A stretch of 64,000 nucleotides of DNA from Serratia proteamaculans (GTDB lineage: Bacteria > Pseudomonadota > Gammaproteobacteria > Enterobacterales > Enterobacteriaceae), in assembly GCF_008830365.1 (NCBI RefSeq), contig NZ_WBKI01000003.1:248001-312000 (forward strand), read 5' to 3'. The notes beneath the pieces were generated by a model. It searched no databases. It saw only the letters and a program-made list of their open reading frames with translations, and was not told the DNA's origin. Shown here one piece after another: positions 1 to 9,629 of this stretch. The stretch's first letter is position 1; every line of letters begins with the position of its first letter. Both the position numbers and the translations under genes were made by a program.

Positions 1-318
1 GTTCTGCCAGTCATCCAGACGAAAACGCTCTTCCATGCTGACCTCGGTCATACCGGCAAAGTGGCGTGCCATCAGCTCCTGCTCATGGTTCAACACGTTG
101 ACGCACAGCCGCTGATTGGCCTGAAATACCGGGTTCATCGCGCTGTTGCGGTTTATGCACACCAGCAGCGTCGGTGGTGTATCGGTCACCGAGCACACCG
201 CGGTGGCAGTGATACCACAGCGCCCTGCCGGGCCGTCGGTTGTGACGATATTCACCGCTGCGGACAGGCTGGCCATGGCGTCGCGAAACAGCAGACGGTG
301 TTCATTTTCCTGAGACAT
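1..318 (-). CDS. hpaC: 4-hydroxyphenylacetate 3-monooxygenase, flavin reductase subunit HpaC (5' part only)
   Basis: Only the first 106 codons are in the window; the 3' end lies beyond base 1. The translation begins [20 protein letters not shown] and has the flavin-reductase-like split-barrel pattern ([30 protein letters not shown]). HpaC uses NADH to reduce FAD, which diffuses to HpaB for hydroxylation of 4-HPA. It starts 17 nt after the hpaB stop with an AGGAGG-type site just upstream, so it is the last visible gene of the hpaBC unit. Identification rests on the remembered E. coli HpaC N-terminus and on position. Confidence 0.93.
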   Translation of the reverse strand, partial: MSQENEHRLLFRDAMASLSAAVNIVTTDGPAGRCGITATAVCSVTDTPPTLLVCINRNSAMNPVFQANQRLCVNVLNHEQELMARHFAGMTEVSMEERFRLDDWQN

Positions 319-335
319 ACAAACCTCCTTGCGGA

Positions 336-1898
336 TCACTTAAGCAGTCTATCCAACTGATTAATATCGTCGTTGTTATGCAGATGCGGCACTTTCCAAC
401 CGTGCTGGTCGTAGTCGGACAGGCATTTGTCGACCATCTCCATCATCTTGCCCATGGTGCCGGATCCCTGCGCCTGACGCAGGCACTGCAGGCGGATCTC
501 ATCCTGGCTGCCGGCATAGTTGATCTCGTACAGTTCGTGACGACCACCGAACTCACTGCCGATCGCATCCCACATCAGCTTGAGGATCTTGATGCGCTCG
601 ACGTGATCCATACCGTCGGATCCGCGCACATAGCGGGACAGGTACTTGTCGATCTCCGGGTTATTCATGTCACGCACGCTGGACGGTAGGTAAATCAGGC
701 CGCTGGTGACGTTCTTTTCGATGATGTTCTTCACCTTGGCGTAGGCCATTGGTGCCATCACGCGGTAAGTCTGTAGCGCAGCGGAATCCGGCAGATAAGC
801 GCCATTTTCCCACTTGGTGGCTTCGGCACACATCGCATCGGTCAGCGACCAGAACAGATTGCGCCAGGCTACCACTTCGCCCAGATCGGCCTGCACGCCC
901 CGGAACTCCAGCACCCCGGTACAGGACAGGCTCTTTTGCAGCAGCGCAGTGATAAAGTCCATCTTCACCGCCAGGCGAACACAGGCCTGTAACGGGAACA
1001 AGCGGGCAAACCCCCCTTCGGTGCTCCAGCGACGACAACGGTCGAAATCGCGGTAGATCAGCACGTTTTCCCACGGGATCAACACATGATCCATAATCAG
1101 GATCGCATCGTTCTCATCAAAACGGCTCGAGAGCGGGTAATCGAACGGCGATCCGGTGGCACCGGCCACCAGTTCATAGGAGGCGCGGGAGATCAGTTTC
1201 ACCCCTTCGGCATCCATGGGTGCGACAAACATCAGCGCGAAATCCGGGTTATCACCCATCACCTGAGCCGAACCGAAGCCGATAAAGTTGTAGTGGGTCA
1301 GCGCCGAGTTGGTCGCTACCACCTTGGCACCACTGACGATAATGCCGGCGTCGGTCTCTTTTTCCACCTGAATAAACACGTCTTTTACTTCGTTGACCGG
1401 CTTGTGGCGGTCAATCGGCGGGTTGACGATAGCGTGGTTAAAGTACAGCCCGGTTTCCTGAATGCGTTTGTACCAGTGGCGGGCGTTGTCGGCGAACTGG
1501 CCGTAAAACTCGGGATTAGCGCCCAGCGCGGAGCCGAAGGCCGCTTTGTAGTCCGGGGTGCGCCCCATCCAGCCGTAGCTCTGACGCGACCAGTCGGCGA
1601 TGGCGTCACGCTGTTGACGCAGCTCCTCCGGGCTGCGGGCATAGCGGAAGAATTTGTGGGTGTAGCCGCCGTTGCCGGTATCGGTCCCCCAGCACAGGCG
1701 GTCCTGGCTAACCGGGTCATGCAGTGCGTCGTACAGTTGACCGACCGAGGCCGCCGCATTACGGAATGCCGGATGGGTAGTCACGTCTTTCACCCGCTCG
1801 CCATAGATATAAATTTCACGGCCGTCCTGCAAGCTCTTCAGGTATTCGTCACCGGTGAACGGGCGTTTGTTGTCAGCACGAAAGTCTTCAGGTTTCAT
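336..1898 (-). CDS. hpaB: 4-hydroxyphenylacetate 3-monooxygenase, oxygenase subunit HpaB
   Basis: A 520-residue FADH2-dependent oxygenase that converts 4-hydroxyphenylacetate to 3,4-dihydroxyphenylacetate. It matches E. coli HpaB in length and nearly end to end (N-terminus [21 protein letters not shown]-terminus [14 protein letters not shown]). The open frame extends 16 codons further upstream, but the ATG at 1898 has a GAGGAAG site and gives the family length. It is the first gene of an hpaBC unit, separated from hpaA by about 180 bp that can carry its own promoter. Nothing suggests a defect. Confidence 0.97.
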   Translation of the reverse strand: MKPEDFRADNKRPFTGDEYLKSLQDGREIYIYGERVKDVTTHPAFRNAAASVGQLYDALHDPVSQDRLCWGTDTGNGGYTHKFFRYARSPEELRQQRDAIADWSRQSYGWMGRTPDYKAAFGSALGANPEFYGQFADNARHWYKRIQETGLYFNHAIVNPPIDRHKPVNEVKDVFIQVEKETDAGIIVSGAKVVATNSALTHYNFIGFGSAQVMGDNPDFALMFVAPMDAEGVKLISRASYELVAGATGSPFDYPLSSRFDENDAILIMDHVLIPWENVLIYRDFDRCRRWSTEGGFARLFPLQACVRLAVKMDFITALLQKSLSCTGVLEFRGVQADLGEVVAWRNLFWSLTDAMCAEATKWENGAYLPDSAALQTYRVMAPMAYAKVKNIIEKNVTSGLIYLPSSVRDMNNPEIDKYLSRYVRGSDGMDHVERIKILKLMWDAIGSEFGGRHELYEINYAGSQDEIRLQCLRQAQGSGTMGKMMEMVDKCLSDYDQHGWKVPHLHNNDDINQLDRLLK

Positions 1899-2077
1899 TT
1901 TAGTCTTCCTCGTAATCGGTATTTTAGGGGCCGTGGGCTCGGCCACTTGTTAAAATAATGTTTTCTTTTGGTTGCTTAATTGAAGCCCCCAACGCCGGTT
2001 TCGAGAAGAGACTTTTGCAGCAATCGCCGGTACTTTTCAGGCAGGTTTGCCGCTTTAGCGGCAAACTGTGATCCAGC
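1899..2077 (-). promoter_or_regulatory. hpaA-hpaB intergenic region with hairpin, probable hpaBC promoter
   Basis: A 9-bp perfect stem (GTTTGCCGC, loop of 4, GCGGCAAAC) lies at 2045-2066 just after hpaA. It has no U-run, so it may be a weak terminator or processing site. A half-good CRP-like site (TGTGATCCAGCTTACG, 2067-2082) overlaps the hpaA stop. AT-rich DNA at 1940-1985 could hold the hpaBC promoter. In E. coli this promoter depends on HpaA and CRP; the same control here is inferred. Confidence 0.4.
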
Positions 2078-2974
2078 TTACGAAAGGGAATGTTGTGCAG
2101 CACGGTAGGTCGAGGGGGAGCAGCCTTCCAGCCGATTGAAAAAGCGGGCGAAATAGGCCGGATCTTTAAAACCCAGGCTATAAGCGGTTTCATGCACCGT
2201 GCAGGCACTGAACAGCAGCATGCGTTTGGCCTCACGCAGCAGGCGATCGAATATCAGTCGTTTGGGCGGCTGATTGGCGAAACGCCGACACAGGTCGTTG
2301 AGTCTTGATTCGGTGACGCCCAGCGCCTGGGCATAGTCCGGTACCGGTAGGTGATCGCGGAAGCGTTCGTCCACCATCCGGTTGAAACGCTGGAACAATT
2401 TCAGCTCGCCGCGCACCCCACAGGTGGCAGAATCTTCCAGCGATGCATTGCGCAACAGCAGGGTCAACACCGCCTGTGCCAGCAACGCCAGCGTCTGTTC
2501 GCGACCGGCCAAGCGCTGGCCGAACTCACGCCGGATCAACGCCCAATAATGGCTGAGCGCTGTCAGTTCCTGCGGCGCGTCGGCCATCGACAGACAAATA
2601 CCCGGCATATCCATTGCCAGATTGCTGCCGGGGTACAGCCGCTCCAGCATGGGCCAGATCAATTCCTGGCGCACCGTCAGCACGTGACCGTCGCTGTCCG
2701 GCTCGGTGAAGAAGGCATGCGGCACCGAGGGCGGTGTCAGGATAAACAGCGGTGCCTGCACCGAATAGTGCTGATCGTCCAACTGCAGCTCAATCTTGCC
2801 GGTCTCCAGAAAATGCACCTGGAAGAAGCGGTCGTGCCAGTGCACCTGCATATCGCGGCCAAAAAAGGCCGCCAGCCCGGCAAAGGTTTCATAATGCACT
2901 TCATCCGTGGCGTAACGCGCATCGTACTCTTTGCAGATATCGATGTTGGCGATAAAACCGGTACTTTTCTGCAT
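2078..2974 (-). CDS. hpaA: AraC-family activator HpaA of the hpaBC genes
   Basis: A 298-residue regulator with an N-terminal cupin-like sensor region (WHDRFFQVHFLETGKIEL) and a C-terminal AraC double HTH (SRLNDLCRRFANQPPKRLIF ... AYSLGFKDPAYFARFFNRLEG). In E. coli, HpaA responds to 4-HPA and phenylacetate and activates hpaBC. It sits between hpaX and hpaB on the same strand, the classical order. The start at 2974 gives the family length; ATG is followed by QKSTGFIANIDICKEYD. Confidence 0.93.
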   Translation of the reverse strand: MQKSTGFIANIDICKEYDARYATDEVHYETFAGLAAFFGRDMQVHWHDRFFQVHFLETGKIELQLDDQHYSVQAPLFILTPPSVPHAFFTEPDSDGHVLTVRQELIWPMLERLYPGSNLAMDMPGICLSMADAPQELTALSHYWALIRREFGQRLAGREQTLALLAQAVLTLLLRNASLEDSATCGVRGELKLFQRFNRMVDERFRDHLPVPDYAQALGVTESRLNDLCRRFANQPPKRLIFDRLLREAKRMLLFSACTVHETAYSLGFKDPAYFARFFNRLEGCSPSTYRAAQHSLS

Positions 2975-3033
2975 GTAATGACCTCATTCCCCCGGTAAGG
3001 GGCGCCGCATACCGCGCCCGCAAACTGTCCTCA

Positions 3034-4404
3034 CTAAGGCGTGGCCCGTGGACGTGAACTTTGCATCGGGATACGCCAGACGATCAACGCGCCGATGATC
3101 AGCAGCGCCGAAACAAAGTACAGCCCGGAGTTAAAGCTACCGGTCAGATCCTTAAACCAGCCGATCAATAGCGGGCTGACCGCCGATCCTATATTGCCGG
3201 TGGCGTTGATCACCGCGATCCCGATCGCCCGCGCCTCCAGGCTGATCGACTGATCCGGCGTGGTCCAGAATATTGCCATGGCGGTGAACGAGCCGACAGA
3301 AGCCATGACGATCCCCAGCAGTTGGATCAGGCTGTGATCGGTAGCCGAAGCCAGCAACCAACCCGCGGCGGCAAACAGATACGGCAGCGCGGTATGGTGC
3401 TTGCGCTCCTGTAGTCGATCCGATCTTTTACTCCACCAAATCATCCCGGCAATGGTACAGATCTGCGGGATCGCCGCCAAAATACCGATCACAATATTGC
3501 TGCTGCCCTGGTTGAAGCTCTGCAGGATCTGCGGTGTCCAGATGTTGATGGCGCTCAGGGTGTTGGTCAGGCAGAAATAAGCCAACGTGTACATCAGCAC
3601 AATCGGGGTGAAGATCTCTCGCCACAGATTGCGCTGCTGCATAGCCCGATGGCTACCCGGCCCATTGGGCTGCACCAGTTGCAACTTGTCGGCGTCCATC
3701 ATGGCTTTCAGACTGGTTTTTTCTTCGTCGGTCAGCCATTTGGCCTTGGCCGGAGTATCGTCCAGGTAGAACCACACCACCACGCCCAACAGCACCGAAG
3801 GTATTCCCTCCACCAGGAACAGCCATTGCCAGCCCTTGAGGTTCATCAGCCCGTCCAGCGCCAGTATATAGCCGGACACCAGTGACCCAATCGCCATGGT
3901 CACCGGCATGGCGATCATAAACAGCGCATTGGCGCGAGCGCGGTAAAACGCCGGGAACCAGTAGGTGAGATACACCAGAATACCCGGCAGAAAACCGGCT
4001 TCGGTAATACCGACGACCATCCGCAGCACATACAGGCTGGTCGGCCCGGTGGCGAACAGAGTACAGGTCGAGGCGATGCCCCAGAGCACCATAATGGTGG
4101 CGATCCAACGTCGTGCCCCGACGATCCCCAGCATGATATTGCTCGGGATACCGAAGATCACATAGGTGACGTAGAACAGGGTCGCCGCCAGACCGAACAT
4201 GGTCGAGCTGAGGCCGAGATCCTTGCCCATCGTTAACCCGGCGAAACCGATATTGATACGGTCGAGGAAAGAGAAAACAAACAGCACAAACAGGAAAATA
4301 ATCAGTCGCCGAAATAACTTTTTAATCACCGATTGCTCGGTGGCGGTTAACGCTTTATGTTGCTGCGCCGGGTTAACCGGCGGCAGCGAATCGACGTTGC
4401 TCAT
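3034..4404 (-). CDS. hpaX: 4-hydroxyphenylacetate MFS permease HpaX
   Basis: A 456-residue major facilitator with about 12 membrane segments, of the anion:cation symporter subfamily. It has the FLDRINIGFAGLTMGKDLGLS motif after helix 1, as in GudP and GarP. It should import 4-HPA and related hydroxyphenylacetates across the inner membrane. The start has a CTGGAG site 6 nt upstream. It lies between hpaI and hpaA, as in the E. coli W/C clusters. Confidence 0.93.
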   Translation of the reverse strand: MSNVDSLPPVNPAQQHKALTATEQSVIKKLFRRLIIFLFVLFVFSFLDRINIGFAGLTMGKDLGLSSTMFGLAATLFYVTYVIFGIPSNIMLGIVGARRWIATIMVLWGIASTCTLFATGPTSLYVLRMVVGITEAGFLPGILVYLTYWFPAFYRARANALFMIAMPVTMAIGSLVSGYILALDGLMNLKGWQWLFLVEGIPSVLLGVVVWFYLDDTPAKAKWLTDEEKTSLKAMMDADKLQLVQPNGPGSHRAMQQRNLWREIFTPIVLMYTLAYFCLTNTLSAINIWTPQILQSFNQGSSNIVIGILAAIPQICTIAGMIWWSKRSDRLQERKHHTALPYLFAAAGWLLASATDHSLIQLLGIVMASVGSFTAMAIFWTTPDQSISLEARAIGIAVINATGNIGSAVSPLLIGWFKDLTGSFNSGLYFVSALLIIGALIVWRIPMQSSRPRATP

Positions 4405-4434
4405 GGTGTCTCCAGTAAGATTGCGTCCTGCAAC

Positions 4435-5229
4435 CTAATAAACGCTAGGGGATTGCACGGGGGGCTGTTGCTGCTTAAAGCGACCGGCCAGGGATTCTGC
4501 CGCCCGCGCCAGTAGGGTGGTATCTACCCCGACCGCGACAAACAGCGCGCCGGACGCCAGGTAATGCTCCGCCAGCTCCGGGTTAGCGGTCAGAATGCCC
4601 GGTGCCTTGCCGGCAGCACTGATGCGCGCAATGGCATCGTCGATGGTGCGTTGCACCTCCGGTTGCTGCGGATTGCCGGCATACCCCATATCGGCACTCA
4701 GATCTGCCGGACCGATAAACACCCCATCGACCCCTTCCACCTGCAGGATCTCATCCAGGTTTTTCACGGCCTCACGGGTTTCGATCTGCACCAATACGCA
4801 CATCTGCGCGTCGGCCTGTTGCAAATAATCCGGCACCCGGTTCCAACGTGAGGCACGCGCCAGCGCGCTGCCAACACCGCGTATGCCGTGCGGCGGATAA
4901 CGGGTAGCACGCACCGCATCACGCGCCTGCTCGGCATTTTGGATCATCGGGATCAGCAGTGTCTGCACGCCGATATCCAGCAGTTGCTTGATCATCACCG
5001 CGTCATTCCATGCCGGGCGCACCACTGACTGACTCGGGTAAGGCGCAATCGCCTGTAACTGCCCCAGCACCGTTTGCACGTTGTTGGGCGCGTGTTCGCC
5101 GTCGATCAACAACCAGTCAAAACCGGAACCGGCCAGCAGTTCGGCGCTGTAGCTGCTGCACAACCCCAGCCACAGGCCAATCTGCGGGCGTTTTTCCTGC
5201 AGCGCCTGCTTAAAAACGTTGGTTAACAT
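4435..5229 (-). CDS. hpaI: 4-hydroxy-2-oxo-heptane-1,7-dioate aldolase HpaI
   Basis: A 264-residue class II (metal-dependent) aldolase that splits 4-hydroxy-2-oxoheptanedioate into pyruvate and succinic semialdehyde, the last step of the pathway. The [11 protein letters not shown] motif (catalytic His about residue 46), the [12 protein letters not shown] metal-site region and the (beta/alpha)8 pattern match the HpaI/HpcH family. Longer in-frame starts exist upstream, but they would run through the hairpin at 5250-5288. The ATG at 5229 is preceded by GGAGAA at 5 nt and aligns with known HpaI proteins. Confidence 0.95.
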   Translation of the reverse strand: MLTNVFKQALQEKRPQIGLWLGLCSSYSAELLAGSGFDWLLIDGEHAPNNVQTVLGQLQAIAPYPSQSVVRPAWNDAVMIKQLLDIGVQTLLIPMIQNAEQARDAVRATRYPPHGIRGVGSALARASRWNRVPDYLQQADAQMCVLVQIETREAVKNLDEILQVEGVDGVFIGPADLSADMGYAGNPQQPEVQRTIDDAIARISAAGKAPGILTANPELAEHYLASGALFVAVGVDTTLLARAAESLAGRFKQQQPPVQSPSVY

Positions 5230-5249
5230 TGTGTTCTCCATGGTGTTGT

Positions 5250-5288
5250 CCCCTAACCACCCCCTCTGGGAGAGGGGGTGGTTAGGGG
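5250..5288. repeat. 39-bp perfect hairpin inside the hpa operon
   Basis: Two 16-bp perfectly complementary arms (CCCCTAACCACCCCCT and its complement) flank a 7-nt loop between the hpaH stop and the hpaI start. Related CCCTCTCC / CCCTCACCC palindromes occur at 20136-20158 and 49812-49899, so this is an interspersed intergenic repeat rather than a gene-specific site. In mRNA it would form a very stable stem 20 nt upstream of the hpaI start. Confidence 0.8.
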
Positions 5289-5293
5289 GGAAA

Positions 5294-6097
5294 TCAAACA
5301 AACCGGCAGCTAATGCAGCCCATCGGGCCGTAATCGGCATGGAAGGTATCGCCACGTCGTGCGGCTACCGGTCGGGTAAAGGAGCCGCCAAGGATCACCT
5401 GTCCAGCTTCCAGTTCCACGTCATACGGGAACAGCTTGTTGGCCAGCCAGGCCACGCCGTTGGCCGGATGGTTCAACACCGCCGCTGCGACACCGGATTC
5501 TTCGATCACCCCGTTGCGGTACAGCAACGCACTGATCCAACGCAGATCCAACGCGTCCGGTTTGATCGGCCGACCGCCCATCACCACACCGGCGTTAGCG
5601 GCGTTATCGGAAATGGTGTCGAACACTTTGCGCGGGCGCTGAGTTTCAGGATCGACGTTATGGCTGCGTGCATCGATGATTTCCAGTGCCGGAATGATGT
5701 AATCGGTGGCGTTGTAGACGTCAAACAGCGTGCAGTTCGGCCCACGCAATGGCTTGGCCAGCACAAACGCCAGCTCGACCTCCACGCGCGGCACGATAAA
5801 GCGATCGATCGGAATATCGCTACCGTCGTTGAAAAACATGTCATCCAGCAACGCACCAAAATCCGGTTCAGTGATCTGCGAACTGACCTGCATAGCGCGC
5901 GACGTCAGGCCGATTTTATGGCCCTTCAAGGTGCGGCCTTCGGCGATTTTCAGCGCCACCCACTGCCGCTGAATGGCATAGGCGTCTTCGATGGAGATCT
6001 CGGGATGATCCAACGACAGCGCGCGGATCTGCTCACGGTTCTGCTCCGCCTGATGCAAACGTTGCACGGCACGGCTAACCAGCTCTTTATCCAACAT
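5294..6097 (-). CDS. hpaH: 2-oxo-hept-4-ene-1,7-dioate hydratase HpaH
   Basis: A 267-residue Mg-dependent hydratase that adds water to 2-oxohept-4-ene-1,7-dioate before the HpaI aldol cleavage. It matches E. coli HpaH throughout ([54 protein letters not shown]). The ATG at 6097 gives the standard length and has an AAGGGG site upstream; the open frame 13 codons beyond is not conserved. hpaF ends 11 nt upstream of it. Confidence 0.95.
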   Translation of the reverse strand: MLDKELVSRAVQRLHQAEQNREQIRALSLDHPEISIEDAYAIQRQWVALKIAEGRTLKGHKIGLTSRAMQVSSQITEPDFGALLDDMFFNDGSDIPIDRFIVPRVEVELAFVLAKPLRGPNCTLFDVYNATDYIIPALEIIDARSHNVDPETQRPRKVFDTISDNAANAGVVMGGRPIKPDALDLRWISALLYRNGVIEESGVAAAVLNHPANGVAWLANKLFPYDVELEAGQVILGGSFTRPVAARRGDTFHADYGPMGCISCRFV

Positions 6098-6107
6098 TGA
6101 CGGCCCC

Positions 6108-6494
6108 TTACTCTTTACGGAATAGCGCGTGGACATTGTTTTGCTTGTAGTTCAGCACCGGATCCAGCTCTTCCATGGCGAACGACAGCGCCAGAAAGCG
6201 GTTGGCCATCAGCTCGGCGAAGTGCTCGGTGATCAGCGTGAACAGCATCGCCCCCACTTGTTCACGGCTTTCCAGGCTGCGGCCGTGGCCAATCTTCAGC
6301 GTCATATGCACGAAAGCATAATCCCGCCGGCCGTCGGCCATCTGCCAGGTATCCAGCCAGATAGCACGGCTGCGCACCCCGGCCAGTGGGAAAATCCCGG
6401 TATCCGCCAGCGCCTGATTGACCTTGGCGAACAGCGCGGGTAAATCCGCCTCACGGCGGATGTTGTCGGTACATTCAGCGTAAAAATGGGGCAT
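6108..6494 (-). CDS. hpaF: 5-carboxymethyl-2-hydroxymuconate delta-isomerase HpaF
   Basis: A 128-residue tautomerase-superfamily enzyme. The protein begins [13 protein letters not shown], so removal of Met exposes the N-terminal catalytic Pro typical of CHMI. It isomerises 5-carboxymethyl-2-hydroxymuconate (CHM) made by HpaE. Length and order (after hpaD, before hpaH) are canonical. The start has a GGAGCC-like site and lies 9 nt after the hpaD stop. Confidence 0.95.
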   Translation of the reverse strand: MPHFYAECTDNIRREADLPALFAKVNQALADTGIFPLAGVRSRAIWLDTWQMADGRRDYAFVHMTLKIGHGRSLESREQVGAMLFTLITEHFAELMANRFLALSFAMEELDPVLNYKQNNVHALFRKE

Positions 6495-6503
6495 GGAGGC
6501 TCC

Positions 6504-7361
6504 TCAGGCTTCGGCCGGCAGCGGGAACACGGCGTTAACCTGCCCGGTGCCGGAACTGGCAAACAGCGGGGTAATGAACTCCACCTTGCCGTCATATTTA
6601 TCCCACCCCAGCAGGCCGAGCAGCATCACGGTGTCATGCATGTTGCCTTCGCCGTAGCAGTAGTCGGCGTACTCCGGCAGCATTTCGCAAAACTCGCGAA
6701 AGCGCCCCTCTTCCCACAGCTTGACCACCCGTTCGTCCATCTGCTGGTCAAATTGGCGGGTATAGCTGTTCATGCCTTCTTCAGCACGCTGGTCGTCGAT
6801 AAAGCGGTGTGAAAGCGAACCGCTGGCCAATACCGCCACCGTGCCGTCGTATTTCTCAATCGCGGTTTTGATCGCCTCACCCAGCCGACGGCTGTCGGCA
6901 AAGTCATGTACGGTGCAAAACGCCGAAATCGAAATCACCTTGAAATGCTGGTCGCTGTTCATGTAGCGCATCGGTACCAGCGTGCCATATTCCAGCTTCA
7001 AACTTGGGATCTCATGCGCCTTGGCACGCACCCCGAGTTTGCAGGCTTCCGCGGCGATCAACTGCCCCAGCGCCGGGTTACCTTCGTATTCGTAGGTCAT
7101 GTCGCGGATGAAGTGCGGTAGTTCGTTACTGGTATACAGCCCTTCGAAATGCGGGCTGCAGTTGATGTGATAGGCACTGTTCACCAGCCAGTGGGTGTCG
7201 AATACGATAATGGTGTCGACGCCCATTTCACGGCAGCGCGCGCTGATCTCTTTATGACCGTCGATCGCCGACTGACGGCAACCGTGGTTTTTTCCTGGCA
7301 TTTCCGACAGATACATCGATGGAACATGCGTAATCTTGGCGGCCAAAGCTAACTTACCCAT
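6504..7361 (-). CDS. hpaD: 3,4-dihydroxyphenylacetate 2,3-dioxygenase HpaD
   Basis: A 285-residue class III (LigB-type) extradiol ring-cleavage dioxygenase using non-haem Fe(II). It opens homoprotocatechuate to 5-carboxymethyl-2-hydroxymuconate semialdehyde. N-terminal ITHVPSMYLSEMPGKNHGCR supplies the metal-ligand His region, and the IIVFDTHWLVNSAYHINCSP block is typical of HpaD. A TGAGG site precedes the ATG, and hpaE ends 52 nt upstream. Confidence 0.95.
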   Translation of the reverse strand: MGKLALAAKITHVPSMYLSEMPGKNHGCRQSAIDGHKEISARCREMGVDTIIVFDTHWLVNSAYHINCSPHFEGLYTSNELPHFIRDMTYEYEGNPALGQLIAAEACKLGVRAKAHEIPSLKLEYGTLVPMRYMNSDQHFKVISISAFCTVHDFADSRRLGEAIKTAIEKYDGTVAVLASGSLSHRFIDDQRAEEGMNSYTRQFDQQMDERVVKLWEEGRFREFCEMLPEYADYCYGEGNMHDTVMLLGLLGWDKYDGKVEFITPLFASSGTGQVNAVFPLPAEA

Positions 7362-7413
7362 ACAACCTCACATGAAACAAAAAATGATTCCGTGAAACAG
7401 TGCCGAGGCAGAC

Positions 7414-8868
7414 TTAAACGCCCCAGCGTGGGATCGGGTGATCACCCATGGAAATACACACGTTCTTCATCTCGGCAAACACTTCGAAGCTGTATTCCCC
7501 GCCTTCGCGGCCGGTGCCGGAGGATTTCACGCCGCCAAACGGCTGGCGCAGATCGCGTACGTTTTGGGTGTTAACGAAAACCATGCCCGCTTCAATATTG
7601 CGGGCCAGACGCAGCACCTTGCTCACATCCTGCGTCCAGATATACGACGCCAGGCCGTATTCCACGTCGTTGGCCATGCGCAGGCCGTCTTCTTCTGATT
7701 TGAACGGCAGCAGGCAGGCCACCGGCCCGAAAATTTCCTCCTGCGCGATACGCATCCGGTTGTCGACATCCGCCAGCACCGTTGGGCGCAGGAAGTTGCC
7801 GTGGCTCAGACCGGCCGGTTTATCCGGGCCGCCGGCCAGCAGAGTTGCCCCTTCTTCGATGCCAAGGCGGATATAGCCGGAAACTTTTTCCCAGTGCTGC
7901 GGGCTGATCAACGCTCCGACCTGGGTGTTGGGATCTTGTGGATCTCCCACTCGCAGGCGGTTGGCGCGCTCGGCGAAGCGTTTGACGAATTCCGGGTAAA
8001 TGCTCTCCTGAATAAAGATGCGAGAACCGGCGGTGCAACGTTCGCCGTTGATTGAGAAAATGGTGAACAACGCCGCGTCCAGCGCACGTTCAATGTCGGC
8101 ATCCTCAAAAATCAGCACCGGCGATTTACCACCCAGCTCCATGGAAAACTTCTTCAGCCCGGCGCTTTCAATAATCCGGCGACCGGTGGCGGTACCGCCG
8201 GTAAAGGAGACGGCGCGCACGTCTTTATGGCGCACCAACGCATCCCCGGCGGTAGAGCCGTAACCCTGCACCACGTTGAGCACCCCGGCAGGAATACCGG
8301 CTTCCAGCGCCAGTTCGCCCAGACGATCGGCGGTCAACGGTGACAGCTCGGACATTTTCAGCACCGCGGTGTTGCCCAATGCCAGGCAAGGCGCAGTTTT
8401 CCAGGTGGCGGTCATGAATGGCACGTTCCACGGCGACACCAGCGCACACACCCCGACCGGCTGGATCAGCGTGTAATTGAGCATCTTGTCGTCCACCGGG
8501 TAGGTGCGGCCGTTCATCTGCTGGCAGATCTCGGCGAAGAACTCAAAGTTGTGCGAGGCGCGTGGGATCAGCACGTTTTTGGTCTGGTGGATCGGCAGAC
8601 CGGTGTCGGCAGTTTCCATCTCGGCGATCTGCGGTACGTTCTCGTCGATCAGTTCACCCAGACGCCGCATCAGACGCGCACGCTCTTTCATTGGCGTATT
8701 GGCCCATTTCGGGAAGGCGGCCTTGGCGGCGGCCACCGCCTGGTCGATCTCCAACTGTCCGCCGGACGCCACTTCCGCCAGCACCTCGCCGTTGGCCGGG
8801 TTGCTGGTAGTGAAGTACTCTTTGCTGGCTACGTTTTTACCGTTAATCCAATGGTTGATGGTTTTCAT
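7414..8868 (-). CDS. hpaE: 5-carboxymethyl-2-hydroxymuconate semialdehyde dehydrogenase HpaE
   Basis: A 484-residue NAD-dependent aldehyde dehydrogenase with catalytic Cys278 (NGERCTAGS), general base Glu244 (MELGGKSP), and the SFTGGTATGR nucleotide-binding turn near 221-230. It oxidises the ring-cleavage semialdehyde to CHM. The start overlaps the hpaG2 stop by 4 nt (ATGA), which indicates translational coupling. Confidence 0.96.
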   Translation of the reverse strand: MKTINHWINGKNVASKEYFTTSNPANGEVLAEVASGGQLEIDQAVAAAKAAFPKWANTPMKERARLMRRLGELIDENVPQIAEMETADTGLPIHQTKNVLIPRASHNFEFFAEICQQMNGRTYPVDDKMLNYTLIQPVGVCALVSPWNVPFMTATWKTAPCLALGNTAVLKMSELSPLTADRLGELALEAGIPAGVLNVVQGYGSTAGDALVRHKDVRAVSFTGGTATGRRIIESAGLKKFSMELGGKSPVLIFEDADIERALDAALFTIFSINGERCTAGSRIFIQESIYPEFVKRFAERANRLRVGDPQDPNTQVGALISPQHWEKVSGYIRLGIEEGATLLAGGPDKPAGLSHGNFLRPTVLADVDNRMRIAQEEIFGPVACLLPFKSEEDGLRMANDVEYGLASYIWTQDVSKVLRLARNIEAGMVFVNTQNVRDLRQPFGGVKSSGTGREGGEYSFEVFAEMKNVCISMGDHPIPRWGV

Positions 8869-9629
8869 CGCAGGCTTTCCTCGTAATCTTTTTCACTGAT
8901 GATGTGGTTAACCAGACGGCCGATACCCTCGATTTCCACCACCACTTCGTCACCCGGCTGTACGTCTGCCAAGCCTTTCGGGGTGCCGGTGGCGATCATG
9001 TCGCCCGGCTGCAGCGTCATAAATTCACTCAGGTAGCTGATCAAATAGGGGATATCAAAAATCATGTCGCCGGTGCTGCCGCGCTGACGCAGTTCACCGT
9101 TGACGTAAGTGCTGAGTGCCAAGCTGTGCGGGTCGGCAATATCATCGCGATCGACAATGTACGGGCCGATTGGCGTCAGGGTGTCGCGGCTTTTCACCCG
9201 CAGATTCGGGCGATAGTAATTTTCCAGATAGTCGCGGATGGCGTAGTCGTTACACAGGGTGTAACCCGCCACATAGTCCATGGCGTTTTCGCGGCTGACA
9301 TTGCGCGCAGTCTTGCCGATCACCGCCACCAACTCGGCTTCGTAGTGCATATACTCGACGTCGGCCGGACGTACCGACACCTGACGATGCCCGGTTAGGG
9401 TGTTCGGTGCCTTCAGGAACACCAGCGGTTCTTCCGGTGCCTTAAATTCCAGCTCGCTGGCGTGGTCGGCATAATTCAGGCCCAGGGCAAACACCGTGCC
9501 TTGCGCCGGTGGCAACCACTCGACGTCCAACTCATCGACAACGCTGCCGTCCGGCAAAGTGACACGCAGTTGATCGTCGACGTTGACGTTAACAATTTGG
9601 CCATGATGGCGAATACGGGCGTGTTTCAT
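8865..9629 (-). CDS. hpaG2: HpaG C-terminal-type subunit: 2-hydroxyhepta-2,4-diene-1,7-dioate isomerase
   Basis: A 254-residue fumarylacetoacetate-hydrolase-fold protein corresponding to the C-terminal half of the fused E. coli HpaG. It has FALGLNYADHASEL, the metal-site block MHYEAELVAVIGKTARNV and DMIATGTPKGLADVQPGDEV. It should act in the decarboxylation/isomerisation of 5-oxopent-3-ene-1,2,5-tricarboxylate. It starts on ATGA overlapping the hpaG1 stop, so the two halves are separate but coupled polypeptides. Confidence 0.92.
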   Translation of the reverse strand: MKHARIRHHGQIVNVNVDDQLRVTLPDGSVVDELDVEWLPPAQGTVFALGLNYADHASELEFKAPEEPLVFLKAPNTLTGHRQVSVRPADVEYMHYEAELVAVIGKTARNVSRENAMDYVAGYTLCNDYAIRDYLENYYRPNLRVKSRDTLTPIGPYIVDRDDIADPHSLALSTYVNGELRQRGSTGDMIFDIPYLISYLSEFMTLQPGDMIATGTPKGLADVQPGDEVVVEIEGIGRLVNHIISEKDYEESLR

